38,786 nucleotides of DNA, taken from a virus. Both the position numbers and the translations under genes were made by a program. The stretch covers positions 1 to 38,786 of IMG/VR virus record IMGVR_UViG_3300017527_000735. The stretch is one strand, 5' to 3'. This document shows positions 8,459 through 17,617 of this stretch, piece by piece; position 1 is the first letter of the stretch; each line of letters opens with the position of its first letter. The notes beneath the pieces are model-generated. The model was given only the letters and a program-made list of their open reading frames with translations. It was not told the DNA's origin and searched no databases.

Positions 8459-11400
8459 CTACACCGTGCCTTCCACCACCCCCATCGGACCGATGAAGAT
8501 ACGGAGACGTTCGATGGTATCGGCAAGACGCAGGGAAATCTCGACGATCTGATCGCCATCTCCTCGCGTTGCGTCGGTGTTGTTCTCAGCATCCATCTTG
8601 AAAATGGCTGCTGGATTCTGACCGTTGATGAATGCCGCACCACGAAGAGCCCGTTTCCTGTACTCGGGCAGGAAGTAGTCGTGGAGAACGGCAAGCACGT
8701 CGGCATCTGCTTCCGGATCGTTGATGTCGAAGATGGTGAAATCGAATCCTTCGAGAAGATCGATCTCATACTGCGACAGCATCGCACGCTTGTGATAGAA
8801 GCGGAACGCGGTCGATTCGGCGAGTGTCCTGTCACCCCAAAGGATGACGTAGACCCCGCCTTGCTTCCACTTGACCACGTTGATACCGGATGGGTTGAGA
8901 ACTTCCTCGTCGAGTTGAGTCGGATTCTCTGGTTTGCCCACGACTGGAAGCTCGATGACATCGGGAAGCGTCGCCTTCGTACCAGCGGGTGCCTTGTGGT
9001 AACCCTTGTACTGGTGTGCGATGCGAGCTTCCTCCCCGAGGATGTACCCCAAGAGAGGCACGATGATGGCTCGAGCTTCTGACTCGGCTTCCGCGAACGG
9101 GTCTCGAATGTACCCGTAGTTTGGGAAGTGAGTTGTCGAGTAGTCCGCGTCGTCGCCACGAACGAAGGTGTTCGTGAGCCAGTCCACGAGATCGTACTCG
9201 TAGTACACATCCCAATCGTGGAATGACCACGGCATCTCGACCTTGTTGCCCCAGTTGAACCTGGCAGCGAGCGTCTTGAGCTTCTGTTGGAATGCGAGTG
9301 CCTGTGAGAGATACCCAAGACCAGGCGCAGCCATCTTGACCAGCCCGTATCCACGTCCGCGAAGGTTCGCCAGAGGCGTCGTCCCAGGATCGATCAGTTG
9401 TTCGTAGTCGTTGGTTGCCATCCCAGCAAGGTATCCATCGTACCCCTGTTCCATCTGAGTGCGGAGCTGGATACGATACTGCTTGCCAGCCGTGTTCGAC
9501 CCACCGTCCGTGAGATCGTTCAGGACCGAAACGTCGACCCAATCGACATCGTTGTCGATGATCTCGAAGTTCTGGTTTCGCTGCGCCACGTCCTCGACGT
9601 TCGGGTAGACACGACCACCGATGGCTTCATCGATCTCCAGAGGCTTCAGGTAGACGTAGAAGACATCAGCAGCTTGCGGAGTCCCCGAAGCTGTGGTGAC
9701 AGTCATGTCACCAACTTGGTCGCCCATGTCAACAGCTCCACCAATCGAACCGCTCCAAGTCCTATTACCTTGGTCAGTTGCAACCGTGAAGTCTGTCACA
9801 TTGCTCATGGTGATAGTGAGCATCTGAGGCTTCGCATCCGAGCCCCATGAGTTCCACGTGAGCGTCGGAACCCAATCACCACCAACCGAAAGGCCCTGGT
9901 AGTACGGGTCCGCAATCGTCAGACGTGTCGTCGTGAGCGCAGCCGACTGTCCAAAGTGATTCGCCGGTCGTGCCGTCGCCTGGAGGCGATCACCAGTGAA
10001 CACATCCGTGACCGTGATCACATCATTCTTCTTGTCCTGGTTGATCGTGTCCGCCCAATAATTGGACTTACCTGAGTCCATCGACAGGTTCTCGTACTTG
10101 AGAACCGTATCGCCATTGATCCGAACGATCATCCCGAATTCACTTCCAGGTCGCAGAGCACCGTCACGGAATTCGATGCTGCACGCCTTGAGCTTGTCAC
10201 GGTAGTTGATGTTCGTGCGTACGAGCGTCACGTTCAAGCTGGCATCGCTCCCATCGTGCTGGGCTCCATCGAACCCAAGCAACGTGATGAGGTTCCCACT
10301 CATCGTGACATAGCCACCAGAGCCGGATACGATCGTCGTGACAGTGAACGTGGTACCAGATGCGATAGCGGTTGCATCCGACGCACCAAGACCAATCGCC
10401 GTGGTCAAAGCAGTCGCCATCTCAGCAGCAGTCGCCGCGAAGTGGTTGACCACATCACCCGTACCAGCCGTCTCCGTTGGAGTCGTCGTGCTGAACACGT
10501 CTGAGATCATATCGGTCGATTCTGCAGCATCGATCGTGACAGTTGCTCCACTGCCCATTTGATCGGTAGTAACCACGACATTACCAGCAGCATCGGAAGC
10601 ATTGACACCTGGAATGGCAGCATCGATTGCATCGATGTAATCATCGATCGCAGCCTCGGTACCAGCGAATGTCACTCGATAGATGACACCGTTGACATCG
10701 AAGTCAATCCACTCTGCGCGTGCATTGAACGCTGGAACTCCATCGTCACCAACAGTCGCAGCAGTTGCAGCGATAGTTGCAGTGTCCGGACCACCAGTCT
10801 CGGTCGTGACAGCAATCGTCCATGCTGACGAGACCGTTCCAAGGTTGTACGTCTCAGCACCAGACGTTTCACTGCCGAACATCTCACCAGCAGCTCCACC
10901 CCAATCAGCCTCGACGTCTTGGTCGGGCTCGAGTGTGATGAGACCGGTTGGGGAGTTGTTGACAATCTTGTACGAACTACCAGGAATCCCCTCGAGTGTG
11001 ACGCTTCCATTCCTGAATTCGTCGTACTTGAGCGTCAACGCTGCAAGTCCATAGAGCTGAATCTGATTCGATGCTGGGAAATCGTTGCCCGGTACGCCTT
11101 CAAGCACACCGAGGTAGACCTTGCGCTTGCCAGCCCATGCTCCACCGTTGTGAGCTTCGATGGTACCGAGGACCACCGGCTCCGCTTCGCGGTTCCACAC
11201 AGTGAGTACGGACTTGTCCGGTGTGTCGTCCTGTGATCCATCGACGAACGTCGGCACCACACGCATGCAGATGAGCGTACCCGCTCCCTTGGACCTCTCC
11301 CAGAAATGCTTCGCCATGAGAGGTGTCCACACACTCGCGTACGTCATGACGTCGTATTCGGCAGGATCGAGGAGACCACCCATCTTCCGCCCGAGAGCAC

Positions 11401-11563
11401 GCTTGCTGGGGAGAATCGTGATGCCACCCTCGAGTCCACGTTCAAATGGTCCGATAAGAACGGTAGAGCCGAGTCTCCCCTGCTCTATCGTTTCGTCGCC
11501 GGTCCTCTCATTGACCTGTGTACCTGCGCCCAGAATCGGACCAAATACCCTTGCTTCAGACAT
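8459..11563 (-). CDS. tail sheath protein (gp18-like)
   Basis: A 1034-residue contractile sheath subunit. The N terminus (EQGRLGSTVLIGPFERG) and the C terminus (GDGDQIVEISLRLADTIERL, then a final FIGPMGVVEGTV strand) match the arms that interlock sheath subunits. It is much longer than T4 gp18 because residues about 215-430 hold a Thr/Ala/Gly-rich insertion that appears to contain two similar beta domains, each with an helical ATALTTAI-type element and an ITLLGF-like closing strand. The start is ATG behind GGGAGGA. It has higher GC than the flanking tail genes, consistent with high expression. Confidence 0.88.
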   Translation of the reverse strand: MSEARVFGPILGAGTQVNERTGDETIEQGRLGSTVLIGPFERGLEGGITILPSKRALGRKMGGLLDPAEYDVMTYASVWTPLMAKHFWERSKGAGTLICMRVVPTFVDGSQDDTPDKSVLTVWNREAEPVVLGTIEAHNGGAWAGKRKVYLGVLEGVPGNDFPASNQIQLYGLAALTLKYDEFRNGSVTLEGIPGSSYKIVNNSPTGLITLEPDQDVEADWGGAAGEMFGSETSGAETYNLGTVSSAWTIAVTTETGGPDTATIAATAATVGDDGVPAFNARAEWIDFDVNGVIYRVTFAGTEAAIDDYIDAIDAAIPGVNASDAAGNVVVTTDQMGSGATVTIDAAESTDMISDVFSTTTPTETAGTGDVVNHFAATAAEMATALTTAIGLGASDATAIASGTTFTVTTIVSGSGGYVTMSGNLITLLGFDGAQHDGSDASLNVTLVRTNINYRDKLKACSIEFRDGALRPGSEFGMIVRINGDTVLKYENLSMDSGKSNYWADTINQDKKNDVITVTDVFTGDRLQATARPANHFGQSAALTTTRLTIADPYYQGLSVGGDWVPTLTWNSWGSDAKPQMLTITMSNVTDFTVATDQGNRTWSGSIGGAVDMGDQVGDMTVTTASGTPQAADVFYVYLKPLEIDEAIGGRVYPNVEDVAQRNQNFEIIDNDVDWVDVSVLNDLTDGGSNTAGKQYRIQLRTQMEQGYDGYLAGMATNDYEQLIDPGTTPLANLRGRGYGLVKMAAPGLGYLSQALAFQQKLKTLAARFNWGNKVEMPWSFHDWDVYYEYDLVDWLTNTFVRGDDADYSTTHFPNYGYIRDPFAEAESEARAIIVPLLGYILGEEARIAHQYKGYHKAPAGTKATLPDVIELPVVGKPENPTQLDEEVLNPSGINVVKWKQGGVYVILWGDRTLAESTAFRFYHKRAMLSQYEIDLLEGFDFTIFDINDPEADADVLAVLHDYFLPEYRKRALRGAAFINGQNPAAIFKMDAENNTDATRGDGDQIVEISLRLADTIERLRIFIGPMGVVEGTV

Positions 11564-11575
11564 CTCAGTCCTCCC

Positions 11576-12958
11576 TTATTCGGTGATCTCGAACGATTCT
11601 TCCCATGCTCTCGGGCTGTCGTCCGTATGACTTGTAAACACGATCCTCGAACCACCATCTGATGGATCTTCGTGTGAAGGTTCCGGTTCCGCGAACGTAA
11701 GAACCAATCTCGTAACACCCTTGGTATCTTCTGACACGAACGGCATTCGCACGTCCATGATTTCGAATCGTGTCCAAAAAGTTTTCTGGTCCGCTCGGTT
11801 CGGAGTAATGAGATCGCGAAACTCTCGAATGATTTGCATCCGATATGATTCGTCCAATCCGATTGAACGCAGTAACTTGTTCTCGTCGAAGAATTTCATG
11901 ACAGCCGACATCAGACGCATCTCGTCCACGGCGTGATCCGCATCCACGTGAAGTCTGAAATCGAGTGTCGCTTTCCATGGCTCGTGTATTAGGACTGCAT
12001 CGCCAGTCCCCTTATCGACAATACCTTCCCTTGCACCGAGATTATAGGCACTCTCGGTTGGTACTTCAAGACGTTGTAATGTCAAGCATGGAAGTTTGAC
12101 TACTTCAAAGTAGTCCTGATGCGTCGTATAACTGACCTCCGGAGCATACCTGAACAAGATAAATGGAATCTCATCAGCCAATATTGGAGTCGTCAAAGTT
12201 ACGACTTTCGTGCCCGTATCATAACTACTGAGAATGTCAGTTAGGAATTCAGGATCAGTTGAATGATTGAACACTGCTTCGACGTCAGTGATATTGAAAG
12301 GAGTATCCAATTCATAGTCATCAAGATCGATTGTCGATGAATCAGTCTCGAGTGCGGGAAGTGCATAATTCGCAACGGGACGAATCTCAGATTTGATAAG
12401 TGGAATGAGACTGCGGAAAATCAAATCCTCAAGATAATCAATACGTATCTCCATAAGAACACGAATCTCTGAAACACTCGGTGTTTCATATTCATCAGTC
12501 GTTACTAAATTCACGACAATTGCAAATTGACGACCAGGAAGAATTGTAAAGTCCTGAATGTTCGCGTTGAAATCACCTTCAGTATTCCAATTACCAGCAC
12601 CAGCAACAGACCACGATCCACCATCCCAATACCAATGGTCTGTACCATCCGAGATGCGAACCTGAGTTGTTGTAGATTCAGAGACACGATGATCAAATAC
12701 CTGAAGCATTAGAATTTTACGAAGAGCTTTCGGGTTCGTAACCCACGTCTCGAAATAAATATCAGCATCGGTTGGATATAGACCACCTGGAGATTGCTTT
12801 TTGAGACAAACCTGACAGTTCGTTGAATTGAAGCGAATCTTATCGGAATCCGAAAACACCAATTCCTCGTACAGGTTTCGTCCCATACCAGGCTCGAAAT
12901 CGAATTCCTTGATGTACCGATAGACCTCTGCAACTGAAGTATCGCTCAAGGTTTCCAT
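11576..12958 (-). CDS. putative tail/neck structural protein, function unknown
   Basis: A 460-residue protein. Residues about 60-200 form a strand-rich, Trp-rich region (HWYWDGGSWSVAG) that could be a jelly-roll, and the C-terminal half is mixed, with helices near residues 350-385. A similar Trp-rich segment occurs near the N terminus of the fibre gene at 15084-16928. It stands directly before the sheath, where tail terminator or neck proteins are usually encoded. The ATG follows the previous stop at once, with only a weak AAGAAG upstream. I do not recognise the family. Confidence 0.7.
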   Translation of the reverse strand: METLSDTSVAEVYRYIKEFDFEPGMGRNLYEELVFSDSDKIRFNSTNCQVCLKKQSPGGLYPTDADIYFETWVTNPKALRKILMLQVFDHRVSESTTTQVRISDGTDHWYWDGGSWSVAGAGNWNTEGDFNANIQDFTILPGRQFAIVVNLVTTDEYETPSVSEIRVLMEIRIDYLEDLIFRSLIPLIKSEIRPVANYALPALETDSSTIDLDDYELDTPFNITDVEAVFNHSTDPEFLTDILSSYDTGTKVVTLTTPILADEIPFILFRYAPEVSYTTHQDYFEVVKLPCLTLQRLEVPTESAYNLGAREGIVDKGTGDAVLIHEPWKATLDFRLHVDADHAVDEMRLMSAVMKFFDENKLLRSIGLDESYRMQIIREFRDLITPNRADQKTFWTRFEIMDVRMPFVSEDTKGVTRLVLTFAEPEPSHEDPSDGGSRIVFTSHTDDSPRAWEESFEITE

Positions 12959-13540
12959 CTACTTCTTCTTCCAAACTTCTTTCAAAGTGCGTTCGATAAC
13001 CTGTTCACCAGCATAATTGAACTTCTTCAAGACTAACTTATCAGTCACAATCTTTCCAAGGAAAGGACGTGGGGGTATTCTCCATTTTTCTTTTCGATCT
13101 CCCTGTGGAGATGGAGCCCCAGATTCTCTAGCCTTGATTGCAACTGCCAATCTCTCACTAGGCTTTGGACTCCATTCACGACCAACTTCCATCGTAGCTG
13201 CCAGTTTTGGATATGGATAGCCTCTAGCAGTTGAGCCTCCAAGCCAACCAACTTCAATTCCAATCAAGCCTGGACCTTCACGGTTATATTTGAATTTGGC
13301 AGCATTTAGAAATCCAGATGTGTGAACAAGTAGCTTCTGACCACCTTTGATATATTGTTGAACCCCAAGCTTAGGTCCTTCAATTCCGGAGCGCATCCTC
13401 CGTTTGATTTCATTCTTTACAAATGTACCAAATCCAAGAAGCTGACGAGAAACGTGCTTATTGAATACTCCCTGGAATCGATTCATATCACGAATCAATC
13501 CCTTATCATCCACCGTCATCGTTATAATACCAGCAGGCAT
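12959..13540 (-). CDS. HK97 gp10-like / Mu gpG-like tail completion protein
   Basis: A 193-residue basic protein with the usual features of this neck/tail-completion family: an N-terminal helix with KNEIKRRM, a central SGFLNAAKF element, and IPPRPFLGKIV followed by a C-terminal helix. Such proteins connect tail to neck. The ATG at 13540 overlaps the upstream stop as TAATG, with AGGGAGA in front. It lies next to the head closure and connector candidates, giving a coherent neck module. Confidence 0.7.
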   Translation of the reverse strand: MPAGIITMTVDDKGLIRDMNRFQGVFNKHVSRQLLGFGTFVKNEIKRRMRSGIEGPKLGVQQYIKGGQKLLVHTSGFLNAAKFKYNREGPGLIGIEVGWLGGSTARGYPYPKLAATMEVGREWSPKPSERLAVAIKARESGAPSPQGDRKEKWRIPPRPFLGKIVTDKLVLKKFNYAGEQVIERTLKEVWKKK

Positions 13541-14019
13541 TAGAGATCTCCCTGTTGTGATGACGGATGACGATCATCGAAGTTGACCTGAATCATTGTT
13601 TGCCCGAGCTTCGGATAGTGTGCGAAGTCTTTGAACCCTGTCACAAAAAGATTCACAGGTCTCCGCTCCAAATATACGATTCGATCTCCTCGTTTGATTT
13701 TGACATCCGTGAACTTCCCGGTTGTCGCGTCCACATCCAACAAATCAGCACGTTTCATATCGATGAACCGGAATACGACATATCCGGTTGTTCTTTCAAG
13801 TACACCTTCACGAAGCCATTCCGGATAATCAAGCTTAGCTCCAGCGAAGTAAAACGATACCTGCCCCCTTATTGTAATCTGGTCTCCAGTATTCGGAGCC
13901 GATCCCTTCCTGACTGCCTGCCTCACAGGTTCACGGGCATGGTCGTCAAAAAAGGAACTGTCACGATCGATTTGCTCGAACGTGACCCGGATAGGATGTA
14001 TCAGTCTAGGTATCGGCAT
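13540..14019 (-). CDS. putative head closure / stopper protein
   Basis: About 159 residues, almost all beta strands, with an OB-like run from about residue 40 to the end (GDQITIRGQVSFYF, then a series of short strands). I place the start at ATG 14019 (MPIPRLIHP). An upstream ATG at 14100 would overlap the connector gene by 70 bases and would place palindrome copy 4 inside the coding region. Position between connector and gp10-like gene suggests the head-closure role of SPP1 gp16-type proteins; this is inference. No Shine-Dalgarno is present: the ATG abuts the palindrome. Confidence 0.65.
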   Translation of the reverse strand: MPIPRLIHPIRVTFEQIDRDSSFFDDHAREPVRQAVRKGSAPNTGDQITIRGQVSFYFAGAKLDYPEWLREGVLERTTGYVVFRFIDMKRADLLDVDATTGKFTDVKIKRGDRIVYLERRPVNLFVTGFKDFAHYPKLGQTMIQVNFDDRHPSSQQGDL

Positions 14020-14038
14020 TTGTAAAACCGTTTTACAA
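14020..14038. repeat. 19-bp palindrome, copy 4 (perfect)
   Basis: TTGTAAAACCGTTTTACAA, both nine-base arms intact around a central C. It contains the connector stop codon (14033-14035) and directly touches the ATG of the next gene (14017-14019). Confidence 0.9.
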
Positions 14039-15082
14039 CTGGAACCTTCTTGGTGTACCAACATAAGCAGGCTTCCGGTACATTGCCAAAGCATTGTCAA
14101 CGTCCGTCAAACCAGTCGGACTCCACTGTTGAATATCATCCCACAGACTTGAAAACTCAATTCGGTGCCTATCAGTTACCTCTTCAATGACACGACCACT
14201 TCGCATCGCGTCGATGTCACCATCCGACAACACCTCCATAGTCGTGACAACCAACTGTATGATGGCACGCCATACTCCATACGGAACAGAACCATCCTCC
14301 TCAATATACCCGAACGAACCAACAACCTTCTGATTCAAATCACCAGCCACAAACTTGTAGCCAGAAGCAGCAGAGAAAATATCAGTCGTACTTCGCTTGA
14401 GCTTGATACGAGGATTCTTTCTATCGTCATCCGGAACATAGCGGTTGTACACAGTATAGTTGTCCGTATCGACAGCATTCGTGAAGTCATCATTGATATA
14501 CAATGCAGTGACATCGATGATTGGAACTGGCAACCACAGAACACGAGAACCATTCCCATCAAATTCAAGCTCGAGATCCTTCGGTGTGAACCACTGACCA
14601 ACACGAGCTTCAAACCATTTCTGCCAACCAGTAGTGAGAAACAAAGCTCGATCGTCACTCAACTCTGCTACTGTGATTCCTTCATCCCGAATATCCTGAA
14701 CCGTAACGTACAAATCTGTTGGAGGAGTCAACGCGGCAGGAAGCGTAACTACAAACTCAAACGCTTCAGTCTTCTCAGGATGTGAAGCCGTCTCCTTGTA
14801 GAACCAATGAACCTCATGAATACCAATCGGTTCTGCAGAAGGCACTGTCCATTCAGCAACATACTTCCCTGTGCTCAGTCGATGACCTACAGGGCAATCA
14901 TTGAGATCGACAGTCTCTCGACCACTCGGAGGATACACCTGCACAAGAGCTGGAGCGCTCGTTACACGCTCATAGATAATGAATTCCAAAATGTACGGGT
15001 CTGTAAGAACACTAGAAATCTTGCACGTAACATCAATCTTCGGATTCGTGCAATCGCTAGTCTCGTCTCTCTCGATTCCCAT
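14033..15082 (-). CDS. head-tail connector (gp6/gp15-like) with N-terminal Ig-like domain
   Basis: A 349-residue protein. Residues about 10-115 look like a single Ig-like beta sandwich (ending FEFVVTLP). Residues about 120-349 match the connector family: a helix with VQDIRDEG, a second helix WQKWFEARVGQWF, then DGNGSRVLWLPVPIIDV and C-terminal helices. Connectors dock beneath the portal. The fusion to an Ig-like domain is less common and may be surface exposed around the neck. The ATG has GGAG nine bases upstream. Confidence 0.75.
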   Translation of the reverse strand: MGIERDETSDCTNPKIDVTCKISSVLTDPYILEFIIYERVTSAPALVQVYPPSGRETVDLNDCPVGHRLSTGKYVAEWTVPSAEPIGIHEVHWFYKETASHPEKTEAFEFVVTLPAALTPPTDLYVTVQDIRDEGITVAELSDDRALFLTTGWQKWFEARVGQWFTPKDLELEFDGNGSRVLWLPVPIIDVTALYINDDFTNAVDTDNYTVYNRYVPDDDRKNPRIKLKRSTTDIFSAASGYKFVAGDLNQKVVGSFGYIEEDGSVPYGVWRAIIQLVVTTMEVLSDGDIDAMRSGRVIEEVTDRHRIEFSSLWDDIQQWSPTGLTDVDNALAMYRKPAYVGTPRRFQL

Positions 15083-15083
15083 C

Positions 15084-16928
15084 TCACATCTCCGTCAACT
15101 TCATTCCGTATTCAGATTCCCATGAGCCTGGACCATGAATACCAGCTTGTAGCGCTTCGATTGCAGCGGGAATGCCAGCAATTGATGCATTTAAATAATC
15201 GGCCCTTACTATAGTATACCCTTGTGCAGTCAATGCCGCTTGTACAGCAGCTTGATCCAAATCATTCAACGCAGCTATCGCAGCTTGAGTTGCTGTATGT
15301 TGAGCAAGTTGATTCGATTCATCTGCTGGATCAGCCGGTAGACGAAGATCGATAGCTGCAGTATCAGCCTCAATGTCATCGAGATGTTGATCTACCGAAC
15401 CGGCTGCAGGGGCACCAATCGTGGGTGCAAGCTTCATAGCATCGCGAATCTGCTGAGACGTAAGTCCACCTGCAGCTTGCCAGGAACCAGCTCCGTGACC
15501 CTGAGTCACCTCCAGCTCTGTGTTGATCGCAGTCAGTGCCGCTGCCGTCAATGCCATGCTGTCCCCAGGCACAGCTCGACTGCTCACCATGGCATCCAGG
15601 TTCGTCGTGGCCAGCGGCTCGATAATCTGGGTGTCGGCCTCGATAGTGTCGAGGTGCTCGTCCACAGAACCCGCCGCAGCCACTCCACCAGTCGGAGCCA
15701 ACTTCATCGCATCCCGAACCTCTTGCGAGGTCAACGGGGTGCCGGCCCCGGTGGTCCACGGTCCCGCGCCACCAGTCGTCTGCGTTGTCCCGTGTGCCGC
15801 TATGTCGGCGGCAGCTCGAGTCGCGGCATCCGACTCAGCCTCCCGCGAACTCACAGTGGCGTTGAGGTTCGTGGACACAAGTGGCTCGATAACTTCTGTA
15901 TCTGCAAGGATGTCGTCCACGTCGCTCGGGAGGTTCGCGGCGTCCAGTTCCGCGAGCCGAGCCGCCGTGATCTCATCGAGGTTGTTCGCCCTCGCCGTCG
16001 TAATCTTCGTGTTATCGAGCGAGTCGGTGTCGGCGAGGATATCCTCCATGGTCCCTACCGCAGTTGTCGGGTCTGTCTGCGAACCGTCCATGGCCAAGCG
16101 GAAGCGAATCTGCTCCTTCTCAGCGGCAGACCAGTCAGATGCGGTGCCATCCCAAGCTCCGGTACCATGACCCTCGGTGACGGCTAGGTGCGTGTCGATC
16201 GCATCCAGTGCCGAAAGTGCAAGCTCGCTCGCCCCAATAGCATCTGCGGCGATCTCATCTGCACCAATTGCATCAGTAGCGATCTTGTCTGACGTGATAG
16301 CATCCGTAGCAATCTTGGCAGCCGTGATGGCGTTAGCCGCGATAGCGTCAGCGTCAATAGCACCAGTCGCGATGGCCCCTGCATCAATAGCGTCATCTGC
16401 GATGGCGTCCGCGTCGATGGCGTCCGTATCGATAGCAGTCGCGTCCACAACGCCAGCCTGCATGTTGCTGACGTCAGAATTCATCGCTCCGCCAACAAGG
16501 ACTGCTGGAATGCGAGACTGAATATCTTGCGTGTCGGTCTCGATGTCATCAATCTGATCCATCCACTGACCAACGGAAACCTGACCTTGCTGCGGCACGT
16601 TCTTGGCGATGTTGTTGTCGTCTCTGATGATGAACTCGCACATATAATCGTCGGTACTCACGGGAGGAGTCCACACTCGATAGGCGATGCCCGTTGCCTC
16701 TGTATCGTCGATAAACGTGAGAGACTCTCGAAGGGTCGTCACTGAGCCAAGAGCCTTCCAGGAGCTGTCATCCCAATCCCACCACTGAATCGCTGATCCA
16801 GACCACCGCCATATAGCGATATCTAGATCCATCCCGTCAGTGCTATCCAGTTGTCCACCCTCGGGGTCCCCATCATGAAGCACTTCAGTGTGAAGCGGAA
16901 TCGGTTGACCTGATTGGACGTGTAGCAC
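15084..16928 (-). CDS. repeat-containing fibre-like virion protein
   Basis: A 614-residue Ala-rich protein. The N terminus is a Trp-rich beta domain (IQWWDWDDSSWKAL). Residues about 163-243 contain at least 14 five-residue repeats of the form A-I-x-x-x or K-I-x-x-x (AIDADAIADDAIDAGAIATG). The C-terminal part repeats a longer unit based on TSQEVRDAMKLAP, a GSVDEHLDTIEADT segment, and a spacer. Such proteins are usually trimeric fibres or whiskers on the neck or head. The start is GTG behind GTAGGAGG. A sharp GC shift inside the gene is reported as a finding. Confidence 0.75.
   Translation of the reverse strand: MLHVQSGQPIPLHTEVLHDGDPEGGQLDSTDGMDLDIAIWRWSGSAIQWWDWDDSSWKALGSVTTLRESLTFIDDTEATGIAYRVWTPPVSTDDYMCEFIIRDDNNIAKNVPQQGQVSVGQWMDQIDDIETDTQDIQSRIPAVLVGGAMNSDVSNMQAGVVDATAIDTDAIDADAIADDAIDAGAIATGAIDADAIAANAITAAKIATDAITSDKIATDAIGADEIAADAIGASELALSALDAIDTHLAVTEGHGTGAWDGTASDWSAAEKEQIRFRLAMDGSQTDPTTAVGTMEDILADTDSLDNTKITTARANNLDEITAARLAELDAANLPSDVDDILADTEVIEPLVSTNLNATVSSREAESDAATRAAADIAAHGTTQTTGGAGPWTTGAGTPLTSQEVRDAMKLAPTGGVAAAGSVDEHLDTIEADTQIIEPLATTNLDAMVSSRAVPGDSMALTAAALTAINTELEVTQGHGAGSWQAAGGLTSQQIRDAMKLAPTIGAPAAGSVDQHLDDIEADTAAIDLRLPADPADESNQLAQHTATQAAIAALNDLDQAAVQAALTAQGYTIVRADYLNASIAGIPAAIEALQAGIHGPGSWESEYGMKLTEM
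16205..16445 (-). repeat. 15-bp tandem coding repeats (AIxxx pentapeptides)
   Basis: The DNA has a 15-base period that encodes A-I/K-I-x-x-x units inside the fibre gene. Copies differ at the DNA level, mainly GCG/GCA/GCC alternation, so they are old or selected at protein level. A coiled or beta-solenoid shaft is likely. Confidence 0.75.
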
Positions 16929-16936
16929 AACGCCTC

Positions 16937-17617
16937 CTACGCAGTCTCAAGTAACACTCTTAGTGTACCATCGATGGGATCGGGGACTTCCTCGGTGCAC
17001 AGAAAATCGTAGATACCCTGCGAGAGCACTTTGTATTGATACAACCCGTTTTGCATGACCAATCCATAGAATGCCGGCGTTGCCATGAAATCGTCAAGCG
17101 CCTGCTCGAGTGTCGCTCCGCCAGCAACGAAGGCATCCTGCGCTCCTGGCTGTCCAGCGAAAGCGACCATCGCTGCCTTCATCAGTTGAGTCAGACCCGG
17201 CGCCCACATTGAGCCCGATCGAGTGAAGCCATCGTAGGGCTGCACGGTCCCCGTCGAGCAATCTGGACAGGTTTCGCCAAGACCCCGATCCTGCCACGCC
17301 AGGCATGCTGCGTCGTCGCACCGTCCTAGGGGCGGTCCGTCACTTCGAGGGTCACCACCTGGCAGGGCCGGGCGAGCGTGTGGATTCATGCCGTTGCTGA
17401 TCCGGTAATACTGAGCGATGGCGTGACTCTCGGGGTCCATCTGCTCGACGAACACGGGCGGATCGCCGACCTCTCGCCCCCAAACGACGAAGACATCGAC
17501 ATACTGATGATTCATTCCGGGCGCGTGCTTGCAGAGGTTATTTTCAATCTCGATCCTCATGGTGCGCGCCATGTCGAGCGTGACGGACTGTTTAGGTTGC
17601 GCGAGTATTACGGGCAT
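16937..17617 (-). CDS. hypothetical protein with Cys cluster
   Basis: A 226-residue protein of unknown family. Residues about 100-122 hold a C-x4-C then C-x2-C arrangement (RCDDAACLAW, then ETCPDC), probably a zinc site. The flanks are a strand-rich N-terminal domain (VDVFVVWGREV) and a helical C-terminal half. The start ATG has CGGAGG upstream. It overlaps the end of the glycosyltransferase gene by 26 bases, so the two are translationally linked. The N-terminal part resembles small neck proteins only in size; I give no function. Confidence 0.7.
   Translation of the reverse strand: MPVILAQPKQSVTLDMARTMRIEIENNLCKHAPGMNHQYVDVFVVWGREVGDPPVFVEQMDPESHAIAQYYRISNGMNPHARPALPGGDPRSDGPPLGRCDDAACLAWQDRGLGETCPDCSTGTVQPYDGFTRSGSMWAPGLTQLMKAAMVAFAGQPGAQDAFVAGGATLEQALDDFMATPAFYGLVMQNGLYQYKVLSQGIYDFLCTEEVPDPIDGTLRVLLETA

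Noticed and set aside
14020-14100. Upstream start at 14100 for the head closure gene
   Set aside because: It would overlap the connector gene by about 70 bases and run through the palindrome, while the ATG at 14019 gives a protein that begins sensibly.
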